A stretch of DNA of 64,000 nucleotides from the IMG/VR virus record IMGVR_UViG_3300045257_000280, positions 1 through 64,000 of that record; one strand, written 5' to 3'. This stretch comes from a virus. Positions 31,812 through 40,802 of this stretch are shown here, in pieces. The position numbers and the translations under genes are program-made. The first letter of the stretch is position 1. Each line of letters starts with the position of its first letter. The notes beneath the pieces were generated by a model. It saw only the letters and a program-made list of their open reading frames with translations, did no database searches and was not told the origin of the DNA.

Positions 31812-33560
31812 TTACTTATGATGCCCGCCACCCTTGGCGAGTAGCTTGTAGGCCGCCTCGGGATCGACTTGAAGCAGTTTCTCGAACATCGCGTGCTCGC
31901 TCTCCTGCTTCTTGCGAAACGCCTGAATGGCGGTTTCCTTGTTGGGCAGTTGGGTGTTGTTAATGACGAATTCCCCATCGACGATCCCCCGCGCGTTCGC
32001 CGCAAACACCAACTGCTCGTTCTCGTCCGCGAATATCGGCGACGACGAATGGCTGTCCACCGTGACTCGCCAATCGTCCGGCAAGTCTGACAACAGAAAG
32101 CTGGTTTCCTCCACGTCTTGAATCGGCTTGTCGGCCTTGGTCCAATAGCGTTGCGGGTCTTTCAATTCCATGAGCGTTAAAGTCAAATCCGCCGCCGCCG
32201 CGCATTGCTGCTCGACCAGAAGCGAACGATCCCGCAGGTCCGGCGAAGCGGTCTTCATCAGCGTATTGGCGTGCGATCCGGCCCGCACCCCCGGCTCGCC
32301 CTGGCCCTGCATGATGGGTGGGAAACCCAAGATCGTATTGATGGTCTCCATCAGCCACTTGACCATTGGCATAAGTTCGGGCGGGATTTTCGGTGTCAAA
32401 TCCTCGACCTTTGCGCCCATACCAAGATTGACGTAACCAGCCATGCGGGCCTGGGCGTAAAGCTCATCGGTCATGCCGGTCTCGCCGGAAAAACCGAGAA
32501 ACTTGTCGATCTGCACCCCCATGAGGCGACGCGCGTCGTCGCACCACGCCGACAGCAATTGCTGCGGTTCGATCACATCCACCAACTCGCTGCGCCCCCA
32601 AATCCAGTCGGTAGTCTCGTTGGGCTGGATAATCCGGTACGGCTGAAGACGTGAATTCTGGGCGAGAAGATTCTGCTTGCGGGTCACCACCTCGTCGCGG
32701 CCGACTTTCGTGTGCAACGGCGTGATCAAGATATCAGGCTCGATCATCTGGATGGTGGTGTAATCCTTCTCGTCCTGCACCCACAATTCGTGCATCTGGA
32801 TCACGTCGGGCGCGATGGTGGGTCCCATCAGCGAGTAATTCGGATCGCTGTTGAGCTGCACGATACCACCCGGCATCGAGCTGATCGCCCCGCCGGTATT
32901 GAGCTGCGAGGTGGACAGCACCTGATGGAAAAACGAGTTCGGTTCGGAACCGGCGTCGCCACGGGCGGTATGCGAACGAATGCGCTCAAGCAATTGTTTG
33001 GCGGCCGGCATTCGCCAGATGCGTTGCCAGACTTCCTCCAGCGTGAGCGTCATGGTTTCGCAAATGACCGGCTGCTCGTCGAGCGGACGATCCTCGCGCC
33101 ACACCCCCATGTTCCACGGCATCACCAGCCGATCCTTGTAGACCGGCTTGTCGTCATCGTCCGTGACCGACCATTGTTTGAGAAAGGTGGCGCCGTACTT
33201 CAACGCCTCAAAAGCGCCGCGGCCGAAGGTGTTGCCGGTGCCGTTGCGTTCCCAATTGAGCGTGAGCTGCTTGGCAACTTCCTGGCCGCGCGCGTAATTG
33301 TTAGCCGGTTGCGGGTGGTCGAAGCTAAGCGAAAATTTCAACTCGACCGGACTGAAAAGGTGCGCAGCCGTCCTTTTCAGGCTCGGATTCATCATATTGA
33401 CGAGCGCCTTGGTGCCGTCGTACTTGCCAGTCTCGGCGATGGCGTTGAGAAGCCGATAGTACGACTTGCGCATGCCTACGCTGACACGACACTTCTCGAT
33501 CCAATCGTTGACCTGGACGATCAACTTGGCGTGGTTCGATTCTAAACCGCCTGGAATCAT
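31812..33560 (-). CDS. portal protein
   Basis: 582 residues, typical podoviral portal size. It has the helical N-terminal wing (WIEKCRVSVGMRKSYYRLLN), DRLVMPWNMGVW-type beta core, a central region with VVTRKQNLLAQNSRLQPYRI, and a C-terminal long helix ending in a His-rich tail. Encoded between the terminase and scaffold genes as expected. Forms the dodecameric DNA gate of the capsid. Confidence 0.75.
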   Translation of the reverse strand: MIPGGLESNHAKLIVQVNDWIEKCRVSVGMRKSYYRLLNAIAETGKYDGTKALVNMMNPSLKRTAAHLFSPVELKFSLSFDHPQPANNYARGQEVAKQLTLNWERNGTGNTFGRGAFEALKYGATFLKQWSVTDDDDKPVYKDRLVMPWNMGVWREDRPLDEQPVICETMTLTLEEVWQRIWRMPAAKQLLERIRSHTARGDAGSEPNSFFHQVLSTSQLNTGGAISSMPGGIVQLNSDPNYSLMGPTIAPDVIQMHELWVQDEKDYTTIQMIEPDILITPLHTKVGRDEVVTRKQNLLAQNSRLQPYRIIQPNETTDWIWGRSELVDVIEPQQLLSAWCDDARRLMGVQIDKFLGFSGETGMTDELYAQARMAGYVNLGMGAKVEDLTPKIPPELMPMVKWLMETINTILGFPPIMQGQGEPGVRAGSHANTLMKTASPDLRDRSLLVEQQCAAAADLTLTLMELKDPQRYWTKADKPIQDVEETSFLLSDLPDDWRVTVDSHSSSPIFADENEQLVFAANARGIVDGEFVINNTQLPNKETAIQAFRKKQESEHAMFEKLLQVDPEAAYKLLAKGGGHHK

Positions 33561-34093
33561 CGGCCGCTAAACCTCGCCTGAATCGAATCCATAGCCCGGA
33601 TACCTGCACGCGGCTGGATGCCTCGGATAGTCTGGCCGTTCACCGTAATGGCCCCATCGGCGGTGCCGGTATCGATCGGCGTAGCCGAACCCGTAAAACC
33701 TGATTGACCTCCCCGAGCCTTGATCATGTCCATCTGTTTGGTGACTTCGTTCACCACCGGAATGGCCGCAACCTCGCCCTCGCGGGTGTTGTCCTTCAAA
33801 TTAGTCACCTTAAGGTGCGACATCTCCGACACTGGCACACCAGCAAAATGTGCGGCAGCCTCGGCACGAGCTGCCGATGACTCTTCGAGTTGCCGGTAGC
33901 AACCATCGGTCGCCTTGGTCTTGGCGCTACCGATGAACGGCGCCGAGATGACGATCACACCATTCTCATCCGCTTCCTTCGGCTTGGCCACGTAGTCGCA
34001 GCCAGGAAGCGGACAGCGCTCAGGTAAGTCCATTGCCGGGTCCCAAGGAAATGCCTTGCGGCAACCGGGGCACCGGATTTGAAACCGACTCAT
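33557..34093 (-). CDS. zinc-ribbon protein between terminase and portal
   Basis: 178 residues. CPGCRKAF and CPLPGC at about residues 9-32 suggest a zinc ribbon. A helical middle (AARAEAAAHFAG) and a disordered C-terminus with GGQSGFTGSATPID follow. A protein with this placement is common in related phages; its role in head assembly or packaging is unproven. Confidence 0.55.
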   Translation of the reverse strand: MSRFQIRCPGCRKAFPWDPAMDLPERCPLPGCDYVAKPKEADENGVIVISAPFIGSAKTKATDGCYRQLEESSAARAEAAAHFAGVPVSEMSHLKVTNLKDNTREGEVAAIPVVNEVTKQMDMIKARGGQSGFTGSATPIDTGTADGAITVNGQTIRGIQPRAGIRAMDSIQARFSGR

Positions 34094-34272
34094 AAAAAAT
34101 TCACTGTCATCAGGATTGGCTGTTCGTCCCTTCGCATTGCTGCTTCGCGCACCTCAGCTTCTTTTGCGTAATGCCGGTAGCGTTCTCTATCGCTTTCGGC
34201 TAAATACTGCCATCGAAGCCCAGACAATGTGGCGATACGGACGGCTCTATCTTCTAGGCTAATATTGCTCAT
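34090..34272 (-). CDS. small helical protein
   Basis: 60 residues from the ATG at 34272, which overlaps the terminase stop. Charged helix (LAESDRERYRHYAKEAEVRE). Stop overlaps the next start. Possibly a packaging accessory protein. Confidence 0.5.
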   Translation of the reverse strand: MSNISLEDRAVRIATLSGLRWQYLAESDRERYRHYAKEAEVREAAMRRDEQPILMTVNFL

Positions 34273-36185
34273 CTGTACCTCCAACTTGCTCGTTGCATCT
34301 GCCGTTGCGTAGTCAACCGCTCGATCCGCTTCGCCTTGAAGAACTGGCTCAACTGATTCTGCTGGAACAGATAAACCTGATCGGTCAAGGTGAGCCTCTG
34401 CCGCGCCGCTTCCGCGTCCCTAGTCCGGTTAGTGTTGATCAAGTTGCGCCTGACCTTTTCTTCCCAACAGTGGACCGCGAAAGCCATTGCCATAACTCGA
34501 TCATCTTTAGACCCTGACGGGACGCCGATGATATCTCCATCACTGGCGTCTCGCGTGACCCGCGTCATCTCCTTGATGACCTCGGCCGATCGAATGCGTA
34601 GCTTACCCACAGAAACCACGTTGCGCAACTGTTCGAGCATCTGTGACTTAGTGCGCCGGTTCGTCTGAATGTGATAATTAAACCCTGCTCCCATAGAATC
34701 CACGCGGTTATAAACGTAAGTCTTCACATTACGGAAGACATCCTGAAGCCCTTTATCGCGCACTTCCTTGGACTGATAGCCGTTCTCAAGTTGAAATTTT
34801 AGACCCTTGAGAGCGCTGAAGACCGCTGCTCCCGGCCCATTCAATTCTAGTGCGTACCGCACCTCGTTCCCAGCTGAGCCGTACCAACCAAGTAAACTGG
34901 CAATGACCCACGCGAGGTGCTGGGCGGTAATCAGCGGCCAAGCATACTCAGCCACCTGATCAAGACCGTCCGCGTAGCAACGACAAACCTGGATGGCCGA
35001 ACGAGCATTTGTTTCGGACGTGCCAAAAGCCGGATCAACGCCGATCACATACACGCCATCATTGGAAGCTGGTGGCTCCCACACCTTCAATTCGATCATC
35101 TTCTGATTCGGAGCTTTTAAAACCTGCGTGTAGGCAAACTCGTCGAGCACGATATACATATGCGTTTGGAAATTGTCGCTAACATTAGCGTTAAACTGGT
35201 CGGTCAATTTTTCGGGCGCGAAAAACACCGAACCAGTCTGTTGAAATGCCTCAGATTCTGTCCACGGTTGCTCCTGTATTTTTAATGGGTTGCCCTCAAA
35301 TTTTGCATCGGCATCACCTTCCGGCTGCGCTGTAGGATCCATTTTTCGCCTAATCCAACAAAGAGCCTCCATCATAATATCATGGTCATAAAGTTCTTTG
35401 ACTTGTTTAATCTTACGCGCTTCTTCCTCACTAGGCGGCGTTTCGCCGTATAATTTAAAATCGCGGTGATAGCGCGAGATGCTTTGCGATTCCTTAGACC
35501 ACCAACCAAGGAAGATGCACTTGCAATGATACGGATCATTGCGGGCTTCTTGCCACATGGTCTCCCACGAGTTGAACCCGCGAGCTGTCGATTCGTAGAT
35601 ATAAAGCCGATCAGGATTAGAATCGGACAGCGAATTTTTGAACGACTCCAAACCTTCATCGTTCTGCCAAGAACACAATTCCGAGCAATGAGCCAAAGAC
35701 AAGCCGACCGATCGGCCAAGCGTACCGCTGGTCTTGGTCTGCTTCACACCGGCCGACATAAAAAGAACTTTGGAGTCATTGCTTAGCGTAAGACCGCCAC
35801 GGTTATTTTGCTTAATCGACGGAAATTTTAGAGAAGCAGGAAGCTCGTCAATCATTACCTCGATCTCAGCACGAGCCTCGTTCTTGTTCTCAGCCGAATC
35901 AAAAACAATGGCACCCTTCAAACCGGGATGAATACCAATCAAGAAAATACAAAGCGCTCGGATGATCGTGCTGATCCCGAGCTGCCGGCTTTTCAAAATG
36001 TAGATGTCGTGAATGTCGTTTTCCAGCGCATCAAAAATCTCGGTGATCGCTCGACGCTGCCCGTCGTATAAATTCCGCCCAAGGCAAATTCGACCCGCGT
36101 CCTTAGAATTAACCCAGCAACAATTTAAAAATTGGTAGAACGCTTTTTCAGCGGCTACGCGCTTTGCGTGTGGCCATCCCGCCAT
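34269..36185 (-). CDS. terminase large subunit
   Basis: 638 residues from the ATG at 36185. The ATPase P-loop region is the deviant SRQLGIST (about 66-73) seen in a group of podoviral TerL proteins. LSLAHCSELCSW carries the acidic Walker-B-like residue. The nuclease domain begins at VYVIGVDPAFG (about 365-375, Asp metal ligand) and continues to SGSKDDRVMAMAFA near the C-terminus with further Asp ligands. It drives DNA packaging. The first 38 bases overlap the upstream homing endonuclease gene. No small subunit was recognised. Confidence 0.8.
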   Translation of the reverse strand: MAGWPHAKRVAAEKAFYQFLNCCWVNSKDAGRICLGRNLYDGQRRAITEIFDALENDIHDIYILKSRQLGISTIIRALCIFLIGIHPGLKGAIVFDSAENKNEARAEIEVMIDELPASLKFPSIKQNNRGGLTLSNDSKVLFMSAGVKQTKTSGTLGRSVGLSLAHCSELCSWQNDEGLESFKNSLSDSNPDRLYIYESTARGFNSWETMWQEARNDPYHCKCIFLGWWSKESQSISRYHRDFKLYGETPPSEEEARKIKQVKELYDHDIMMEALCWIRRKMDPTAQPEGDADAKFEGNPLKIQEQPWTESEAFQQTGSVFFAPEKLTDQFNANVSDNFQTHMYIVLDEFAYTQVLKAPNQKMIELKVWEPPASNDGVYVIGVDPAFGTSETNARSAIQVCRCYADGLDQVAEYAWPLITAQHLAWVIASLLGWYGSAGNEVRYALELNGPGAAVFSALKGLKFQLENGYQSKEVRDKGLQDVFRNVKTYVYNRVDSMGAGFNYHIQTNRRTKSQMLEQLRNVVSVGKLRIRSAEVIKEMTRVTRDASDGDIIGVPSGSKDDRVMAMAFAVHCWEEKVRRNLINTNRTRDAEAARQRLTLTDQVYLFQQNQLSQFFKAKRIERLTTQRQMQRASWRYR

Positions 36186-36813
36186 TATAAATCGCTTGCT
36201 GGAACGACCAGCCCTTTCGGTACATCCGACTTCGAATAGCACTATAACTCAATCCAAGCGCCCTACAAGCCTGTTTCAAAGCCATCTTCTTGCCGCCATA
36301 TACTACCCAAACCGTATTCCGTTTATTATTAGCCTGAACAATCCTCGTCGCCCAGAGGCAATTAGTAGGACTGTAATTTTTTAAACTGCTTTTTCGTTCA
36401 ATCGAATATTCAGCGCTAGGCCGCTCGCCCATGTCTTCTAAAAATCGTACAAAACCACCGTCGCCACGCCATCGGCTGCAAACGCGAATTCCTCTTGCTC
36501 CATAGTATTTATAAGCCTTTTCTTTTTTATTGTAGCACCTTGTCAACATGCCAACCCAAAGTCGGTATTCAACAGTTTTTGCTTTGCCGTGGGTCGTATT
36601 GACTTTGAGCAAAGCTCGCCGAATGCCACACCCGCACGTAGTCGTAAGGCCCGCCCGAAGGCTATAGCCCTTCGTAACTTTAAACTTGCCGCAGTCACAT
36701 TCAACGCGCCAAAGACTATCACCTCGGCCCTTCTCAGGTCGTCCTTCGTAGGACAAAACCCGGAGTTTACCGAAACGTTGCCCAACCAAATTATAGTATG
36801 GAAGTCTGCTCAT
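36148..36813 (-). CDS. homing-endonuclease-like protein (AP2/HNH type)
   Basis: 221 residues. VGQRFGKLRVLSYE, CDCGKFKVTKGYSLRAGLTT with CGCG, then YRLWVGMLTRCYNKKEKAYKYYGARGI, RVCSRWRGDGGFVRFLEDMG and YSIERKSSLKNYSPTNCLWA: the usual order in phage AP2/HNH homing proteins. A C-terminal HTH-like segment (KQACRALGLSYSAIRSRM) follows. Lies directly upstream of, and overlaps, terminase. Confidence 0.7.
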   Translation of the reverse strand: MSRLPYYNLVGQRFGKLRVLSYEGRPEKGRGDSLWRVECDCGKFKVTKGYSLRAGLTTTCGCGIRRALLKVNTTHGKAKTVEYRLWVGMLTRCYNKKEKAYKYYGARGIRVCSRWRGDGGFVRFLEDMGERPSAEYSIERKSSLKNYSPTNCLWATRIVQANNKRNTVWVVYGGKKMALKQACRALGLSYSAIRSRMYRKGWSFQQAIYNGGMATRKARSR

Positions 36814-36818
36814 TAGAC

Positions 36819-36847
36819 TTTATCGCACAAACAAACTTTTATGTCAA
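36819..36847 (-). promoter_or_regulatory. sigma70-like promoter, nearly leaderless
   Basis: On the reverse strand TTGACA, 17 bases, GATAAA (or TAAAGT with a 19-base spacer), with the ATG of the endonuclease only five bases later. No ribosome site lies before this ATG. Confidence 0.4.
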
Positions 36848-36876
36848 GTTGCTAAGCCCCGCCGCCAAGCACCGTC

Positions 36877-36905
36877 TTGACTATTTTCGGAACCAAATTT
36901 AACTT
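36877..36905 (+). promoter_or_regulatory. possible forward promoter
   Basis: TTGACT, 17-base spacer, TAACTT, about 45 bases before the forward gene at 36952. The region 36814-36951 is a divergent intergenic space. The -10 match is weak. Confidence 0.3.
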
Positions 36906-36951
36906 CGAGCGTTATCCACCGGCATAACTCTAACCCCAGAAGGAAATCCCA

Positions 36952-37410
36952 ATGACTACCAAGTTCGAGGACGCCGTAGCGGCCCTCAAAGCCCAACACT
37001 TCGAGTCCCCCGAGATGGTGCAAGTCCTCGAACTCATGGTCGAGCAAAACGAGCGCATCAAGAACCTCGAAGCCGGAAATCTGGCCAACAAGCACGCCGT
37101 CACGGTACTGGACGCCGCCTCCCAGGCCCACGGTGTCTCGATCGGTTCGCTCGCTCAGGACCGCAATACCCACGCGCAACGGCTCGCCGAAGTCGTCGCG
37201 GCACCGGCAGCCGACAGCAAGAAGGTCGAAGACCTGGAGAAGCGCGTCACCGCCGTCGAAGGCGCGGTCGGCTCCAAGGTCTGGAAACGGGCCGAAGCAC
37301 CAAAGCCGATCCTGCCGCTGGCCGATCCGCTCAAGCCCGAGGTGGAAGCCAAGCCTTCGATCTTGCCGAACTTCATGCAATCCAAACCGGCCGAAACAGC
37401 GGCCGTTTGA
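36952..37410 (+). CDS. coiled-coil protein
   Basis: 152 residues after CAGAAGGAAATCCCA. N-terminal helical region (about 1-60), a second coiled coil (KKVEDLEKRVTAVEGAVGSK, about 88-108), and a Pro-rich C-terminus (PKPILPLADPLKPEVEAKPS). Forward-strand single-gene unit with its own terminator. Possibly an adaptor or minor virion protein; unknown. Confidence 0.6.
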   Translation: MTTKFEDAVAALKAQHFESPEMVQVLELMVEQNERIKNLEAGNLANKHAVTVLDAASQAHGVSIGSLAQDRNTHAQRLAEVVAAPAADSKKVEDLEKRVTAVEGAVGSKVWKRAEAPKPILPLADPLKPEVEAKPSILPNFMQSKPAETAAV

Positions 37411-37435
37411 TTCGCATCTGGTCTGGCTCAAGAGG

Positions 37436-37459
37436 AACCCGCCGCGAGGCGGGTTTTTC
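37436..37459 (+). terminator. rho-independent terminator
   Basis: Stem AACCCGCC / GGCGGGTT with loop GCGA, followed by a T run, 25 bases after the coiled-coil gene stop. The U tract supports only forward termination. Confidence 0.85.
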
Positions 37460-37699
37460 TTATCGCGCCCCAAACGTCCGCGACTGCAATTTTTTCTGGT
37501 CGATCTCCGCAATAGCGGTTTGAATTCGCGTCAGGATGGTGGCCCAAAACTGGCCCTCGTCCTCGGACGCATCGAGCACCAGCAATTCGACCGGCTTGCC
37601 ACCGCCCGGAGGCACGACCACGCAGGCGCCGCCGAACTTCGCATCGGCGTTGTGGGCGATGCGGAGCGACATGGTGTTGAAAGGGTCGGATTCTTTCAT
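37460..37699 (-). CDS. small hypothetical protein
   Basis: 79 residues, GAGGATGT before the ATG. MSLRIAHNADAKFGGACVVV, a Gly/Pro turn, then a C-terminal helix (ATILTRIQTAIAEIDQKKLQ). Unknown. Confidence 0.5.
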   Translation of the reverse strand: MKESDPFNTMSLRIAHNADAKFGGACVVVPPGGGKPVELLVLDASEDEGQFWATILTRIQTAIAEIDQKKLQSRTFGAR

Positions 37700-37776
37700 A
37701 CATCCTCGGTTTCTTTTGGTGTTGAATCTTCCGCAAGCGATTTTTTAACCGCCGACAAATAAGGTTCGGCCAAATT

Positions 37777-37899
37777 TTACAAATCAATCTTGTGGTAAAT
37801 ATAACCCGTTTCCGTAAAAGGCCACGGCCCTTCACTTTCAATCCGATAGGATGTAAAGCGGTAACCAGTAATTGGATCGGGCTGAACAAATTTTTTCAT
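37777..37899 (-). CDS. 40-residue hypothetical protein
   Basis: Begins MKKFVQPDPITGYRFTSYRI, aromatic-rich. Its ATG overlaps the stop of the KTSC gene (TGATG). Probably a real small operon member of unknown function. Confidence 0.45.
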   Translation of the reverse strand: MKKFVQPDPITGYRFTSYRIESEGPWPFTETGYIYHKIDL

Positions 37900-38114
37900 C
37901 AAACGTACCTGTGGGCATAAATCGGCTTGATCTCACTGTTGAGAAACGATCCGACCGAAGCGGCATTGGCGCAAGACTGCGCCACGTCCTCGGGCACGCC
38001 CGAGTAGGCCGAAGTCTTGCCTGACTTCCACGTTATCAGAAGTTCCTCTTTGTCGGCGTCGTAGGCGACCTCGCTGACGTTGGAGCTAAAAACCGATTGG
38101 GACCAAGTTGGCAT
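37899..38114 (-). CDS. KTSC-domain protein
   Basis: 71 residues. YDADKEELLITWKSGKTSAY, then SGVPEDVAQSC and a short C-terminal FLNSEIKPIYAHRYV. This is the KTSC domain, a small beta-rich domain common in phage and plasmid genes of unknown biochemical role. Coupled by overlap to both neighbours. Confidence 0.7.
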   Translation of the reverse strand: MPTWSQSVFSSNVSEVAYDADKEELLITWKSGKTSAYSGVPEDVAQSCANAASVGSFLNSEIKPIYAHRYV

Positions 38115-38470
38115 CAATGCCCCCTCATGTTGCTCAGCATAATGTCCTCAATAATTGGCAGAAGCACATCGTCTCTATCTTCCACCGTCTCGGTCGAAAA
38201 AAGCAAGAACGGAATTTTCAAAATCTGCGGCTTGCGCGGATCGTAGAACACGTTGTCCTTCGGCACCCGCCACAACAGAATGCGGCGACGATCCTTGTTG
38301 TGGTCACCTAGACTCCAGAATTCCCCGTCACATTCTGGCAAATAGCGAGTCAAATGCGTCTTCGGGTCGGTTTCCAAAACCAAGATCGGTTTGCGGATAT
38401 GCGCAGCCCGATCTGGGTGGTCGGCGAACCACTGGCCGTCCGAATCGGATTTGACGAGCGTGACCGTCAT
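38114..38470 (-). CDS. hypothetical protein of the modification block
   Basis: 118 residues from the ATG at 38470 (overlapping the FkbM gene stop). Beta-rich (KPILVLETDPKTHLTRYLPE; RRRILLWRVPKDNVFYDP; ILKIPFLLFSTETVEDRDD). No family recognised. Confidence 0.5.
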   Translation of the reverse strand: MTVTLVKSDSDGQWFADHPDRAAHIRKPILVLETDPKTHLTRYLPECDGEFWSLGDHNKDRRRILLWRVPKDNVFYDPRKPQILKIPFLLFSTETVEDRDDVLLPIIEDIMLSNMRGH

Positions 38471-39288
38471 ACGTACTTCACCACCGCTCGGGGCCACGCG
38501 TTGCCGACTTTCTCCACCGTGGAGAACAAAATGTTGACGGTGCCGGTCTGATCGTTCGGCTCGAAGATCGTGGTCTTGTCGGGCACCAGGGTAGGCAGTT
38601 CGCCGCCGCGGTACAACAGGAACGTCGAGTAGCCCCACTCGCGCATGAAGCGGCGCAGGCGTTCCTGGGACGACCCCATGCCCTCCAGGGCCTTGGTGTT
38701 CAGCTCGCAGACGATGAACGGGCATGCCGACACCAGATGCTTGGTAGCACCCCGCAGGGCGTGTTCCTCGGCGCCCTCGATGTCGAGCTTGATGAGCCGC
38801 GGCGACGTCGCCCAGGTGCTCAAGGTCGTGGCCTGCAATATCTGCTTGCGCATCATCGGCTGGAAGTCGGCCAGCGAGTTCATGCCGCCATGCTGGTGAT
38901 AGTGCAACGTCACATGCTCGTTGGAAGACCACAACGGCCGCTCGCAAACATCGACGTTCTTGATGGCGTTGAGTTTAAGATTTTCCTTCAGCTTCGGCAG
39001 GTTGTTGTCGCCCGGCTCGACCGCCAGCACAATGCCGTTGCGATCGACGAGCTGCGACATGACGAGGGTGAAAAATCCAATATTAGCACCGCCGTCGATG
39101 GCGAAGTCGCCGGGGCGCAACACGCGCGTCATCAAGTGGACGACCTCGGGTTCGGGGCAGCCGAAGCGCTGCATGCAGATCATCGTGTCGGCGTCCGGCC
39201 CATAGGCCGGGTCGTAGGTCATCTGGAACGCAAACTCGCGTTCGTTGATGGAGAATTTTATGTCAGCTATTTGCTGTGTGGTAGGCAT
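38467..39288 (-). CDS. FkbM-family methyltransferase
   Basis: 273 residues. IDGGANIGFFTLVMSQLVDR (about 64-83) is the SAM-binding glycine loop, VLAVEPGDNN the acidic strand, and LIKLDIEGAEEHALRGA (about 165-185) the FkbM signature. Such enzymes O-methylate sugars or small molecules. Its neighbours are glycosyltransferases and a nucleotide-sugar epimerase, so a sugar on a virion or cell surface is the likely substrate. Confidence 0.8.
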   Translation of the reverse strand: MPTTQQIADIKFSINEREFAFQMTYDPAYGPDADTMICMQRFGCPEPEVVHLMTRVLRPGDFAIDGGANIGFFTLVMSQLVDRNGIVLAVEPGDNNLPKLKENLKLNAIKNVDVCERPLWSSNEHVTLHYHQHGGMNSLADFQPMMRKQILQATTLSTWATSPRLIKLDIEGAEEHALRGATKHLVSACPFIVCELNTKALEGMGSSQERLRRFMREWGYSTFLLYRGGELPTLVPDKTTIFEPNDQTGTVNILFSTVEKVGNAWPRAVVKYV

Positions 39289-39430
39289 GAGCCTTCAACT
39301 GCTGGGCAGCCTCTTTGAGTAATTCGCAAAGCTCGTAAGTCTCAATATCCGAGCCGTGCGCGCCCCAAATCTTACGCTCGTACTTTTTGCTTGCGCGTTC
39401 CAGCTTGTCGATCAACTGTTCCAATCGCAT
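39263..39430 (-). CDS. small helical protein overlapping two genes
   Basis: 55 residues starting MRLEQLIDKLERASKKYERK. It overlaps the 3' end of the TPR-glycosyltransferase gene by 59 bases and the start of the FkbM gene by 26. Good ribosome site (GGGAGAAGG). A small coiled-coil partner is plausible. Confidence 0.5.
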   Translation of the reverse strand: MRLEQLIDKLERASKKYERKIWGAHGSDIETYELCELLKEAAQQLKAHAYHTANS

Positions 39431-40802
39431 CGACCTTCTCCCTGAGCGCATCGGTGATTCTTGCGAACACCCGGTTCCACTGCATATCGCGATCCTGGCG
39501 GAACAACCGGTGGGTTTTGCCATACCAGAGCATCGGGCTATCGCCATGACCGAGCCGGTAGTCGTGAGCGTGAAACGAGTACGGTATCCACACCTCTTTG
39601 CCGACGTGGCCCGCGATATGGGCAAGCGCCGACTCGCAGCAGATCACCAAATCGAGATGCTGGAGGATCGCCACCGTGTCGGTCACATCCGAGACCCACG
39701 GAGACAGATCGCGCACCAGCGACTCGCAGCACCACGTCGCCAGATCCTGCTTCTTCTCGTCGATCTGAAGCGAGTAGAGCTGGATGCCCGGCGCCCGGTA
39801 GAGATCGAGAAAGTGCAGCATCGGGAACGAGCGCCACATATCGATGTCGTTCTTGGCAGCACCGGCCCATTGGATGCCAACATGGAGCTTCACGTCCGGC
39901 ACTTTCCACGAATCGGTCATGCCGTAGACCGGAAGTTTGGTGTGGGGCGTCGATTTTATTGCCCCATCGGTGAGCTGCAAGGCAAACGGCAGGCTCACGA
40001 ACGTGGTCCACACATCGGCGGTCGGGTACGAGGTCGAAAACGGCGTAAAGCTGACGTTCTGAAAATGGCAGAAGGTCTCGGTGAAAGCCCGCATGAGCGC
40101 CGGCTGCACCATGCAATGCAGGAACTTGGCGCGCTCGGCGGCCAGCGGGATGAAGCGCGCGAACGAAAGCGTGTCACCCAACCCCTGATCGGCTACCAGA
40201 AACACCTGCAAGTCCGGCTCGCCTTGCCAACGCGGGTACGGGTAAGTCATGTAATTCTGCAAGCGTTCGGCGAAACGCGACTCGAAGAACTGGAAGCCCT
40301 CGGCGTACTGCTCGTTGAACAAAAGCGCGAACGCCAGATTGAACTGGACCGCCGTGTTGTTGGGCGCCAGCTCGTGGGCTTTCCAGGCGGCTTGCACGGC
40401 CGCGGTACGCTCACCGAACTTGCCGTGGGCGTTCGACAGATTGACCCACGCGAGCGCCATGGTGGGGTCGATATCGATGGCCTTCTGCGAACATTCCAGC
40501 GCCTGCTCAAGCTCGCCGATCTGCATGCAGCGCCACGCCATGTTGGACAGCACCTTGACCCTCTCGTCGGAGCCGAGGTCGCCGTCGAGCGCGCGGCGGT
40601 AGCAGGCGACAGCCGAATGGAAGCGGTTGAGATCGCCGTTGTGGTGACCGTTCGCGGCCCAGCCCTGGCCAAAAGTCGGATCGACCAGGCAGGCAGATTG
40701 GAACAGCCCGAACGCGTGGGTCGCCCAGGTCTCGTAGGAACGATCCTGGGTAGCCTTGTAGCCGGCGTTGAAGAAAGTTATCGCCTGCGATCTGTTACCC
40801 AC
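39372..40802 (-). CDS. TPR-containing glycosyltransferase
   Basis: 476 residues from a GTG at 40802, with AAAGAGGCGG upstream; a GTG at 40850 would extend it into the recombinase gene. Several TPR units (ALDGDLGSDERVKVLSNMAW; ALECSQKAIDIDPTMALAWV; AAWKAHELAPNNTAVQFNLA) at about 55-190 precede a GT-B-like domain with FLVADQGLGDTLSFARFIP, LHVGIQWAGAAKND and a C-terminal VAILQHLDLVICCESALAHI, resembling heptosyltransferase/GT41-type folds. TPRs would bind a protein or glycan acceptor. Confidence 0.7.
   Translation of the reverse strand: MGNRSQAITFFNAGYKATQDRSYETWATHAFGLFQSACLVDPTFGQGWAANGHHNGDLNRFHSAVACYRRALDGDLGSDERVKVLSNMAWRCMQIGELEQALECSQKAIDIDPTMALAWVNLSNAHGKFGERTAAVQAAWKAHELAPNNTAVQFNLAFALLFNEQYAEGFQFFESRFAERLQNYMTYPYPRWQGEPDLQVFLVADQGLGDTLSFARFIPLAAERAKFLHCMVQPALMRAFTETFCHFQNVSFTPFSTSYPTADVWTTFVSLPFALQLTDGAIKSTPHTKLPVYGMTDSWKVPDVKLHVGIQWAGAAKNDIDMWRSFPMLHFLDLYRAPGIQLYSLQIDEKKQDLATWCCESLVRDLSPWVSDVTDTVAILQHLDLVICCESALAHIAGHVGKEVWIPYSFHAHDYRLGHGDSPMLWYGKTHRLFRQDRDMQWNRVFARITDALREKVDAIGTVDRQAGTRKQKVRA

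Noticed and set aside
36952-37459. Terminator at 37436 acting in both directions
   Set aside because: On the reverse strand the stem is followed by CCTCTTG, not a T run.
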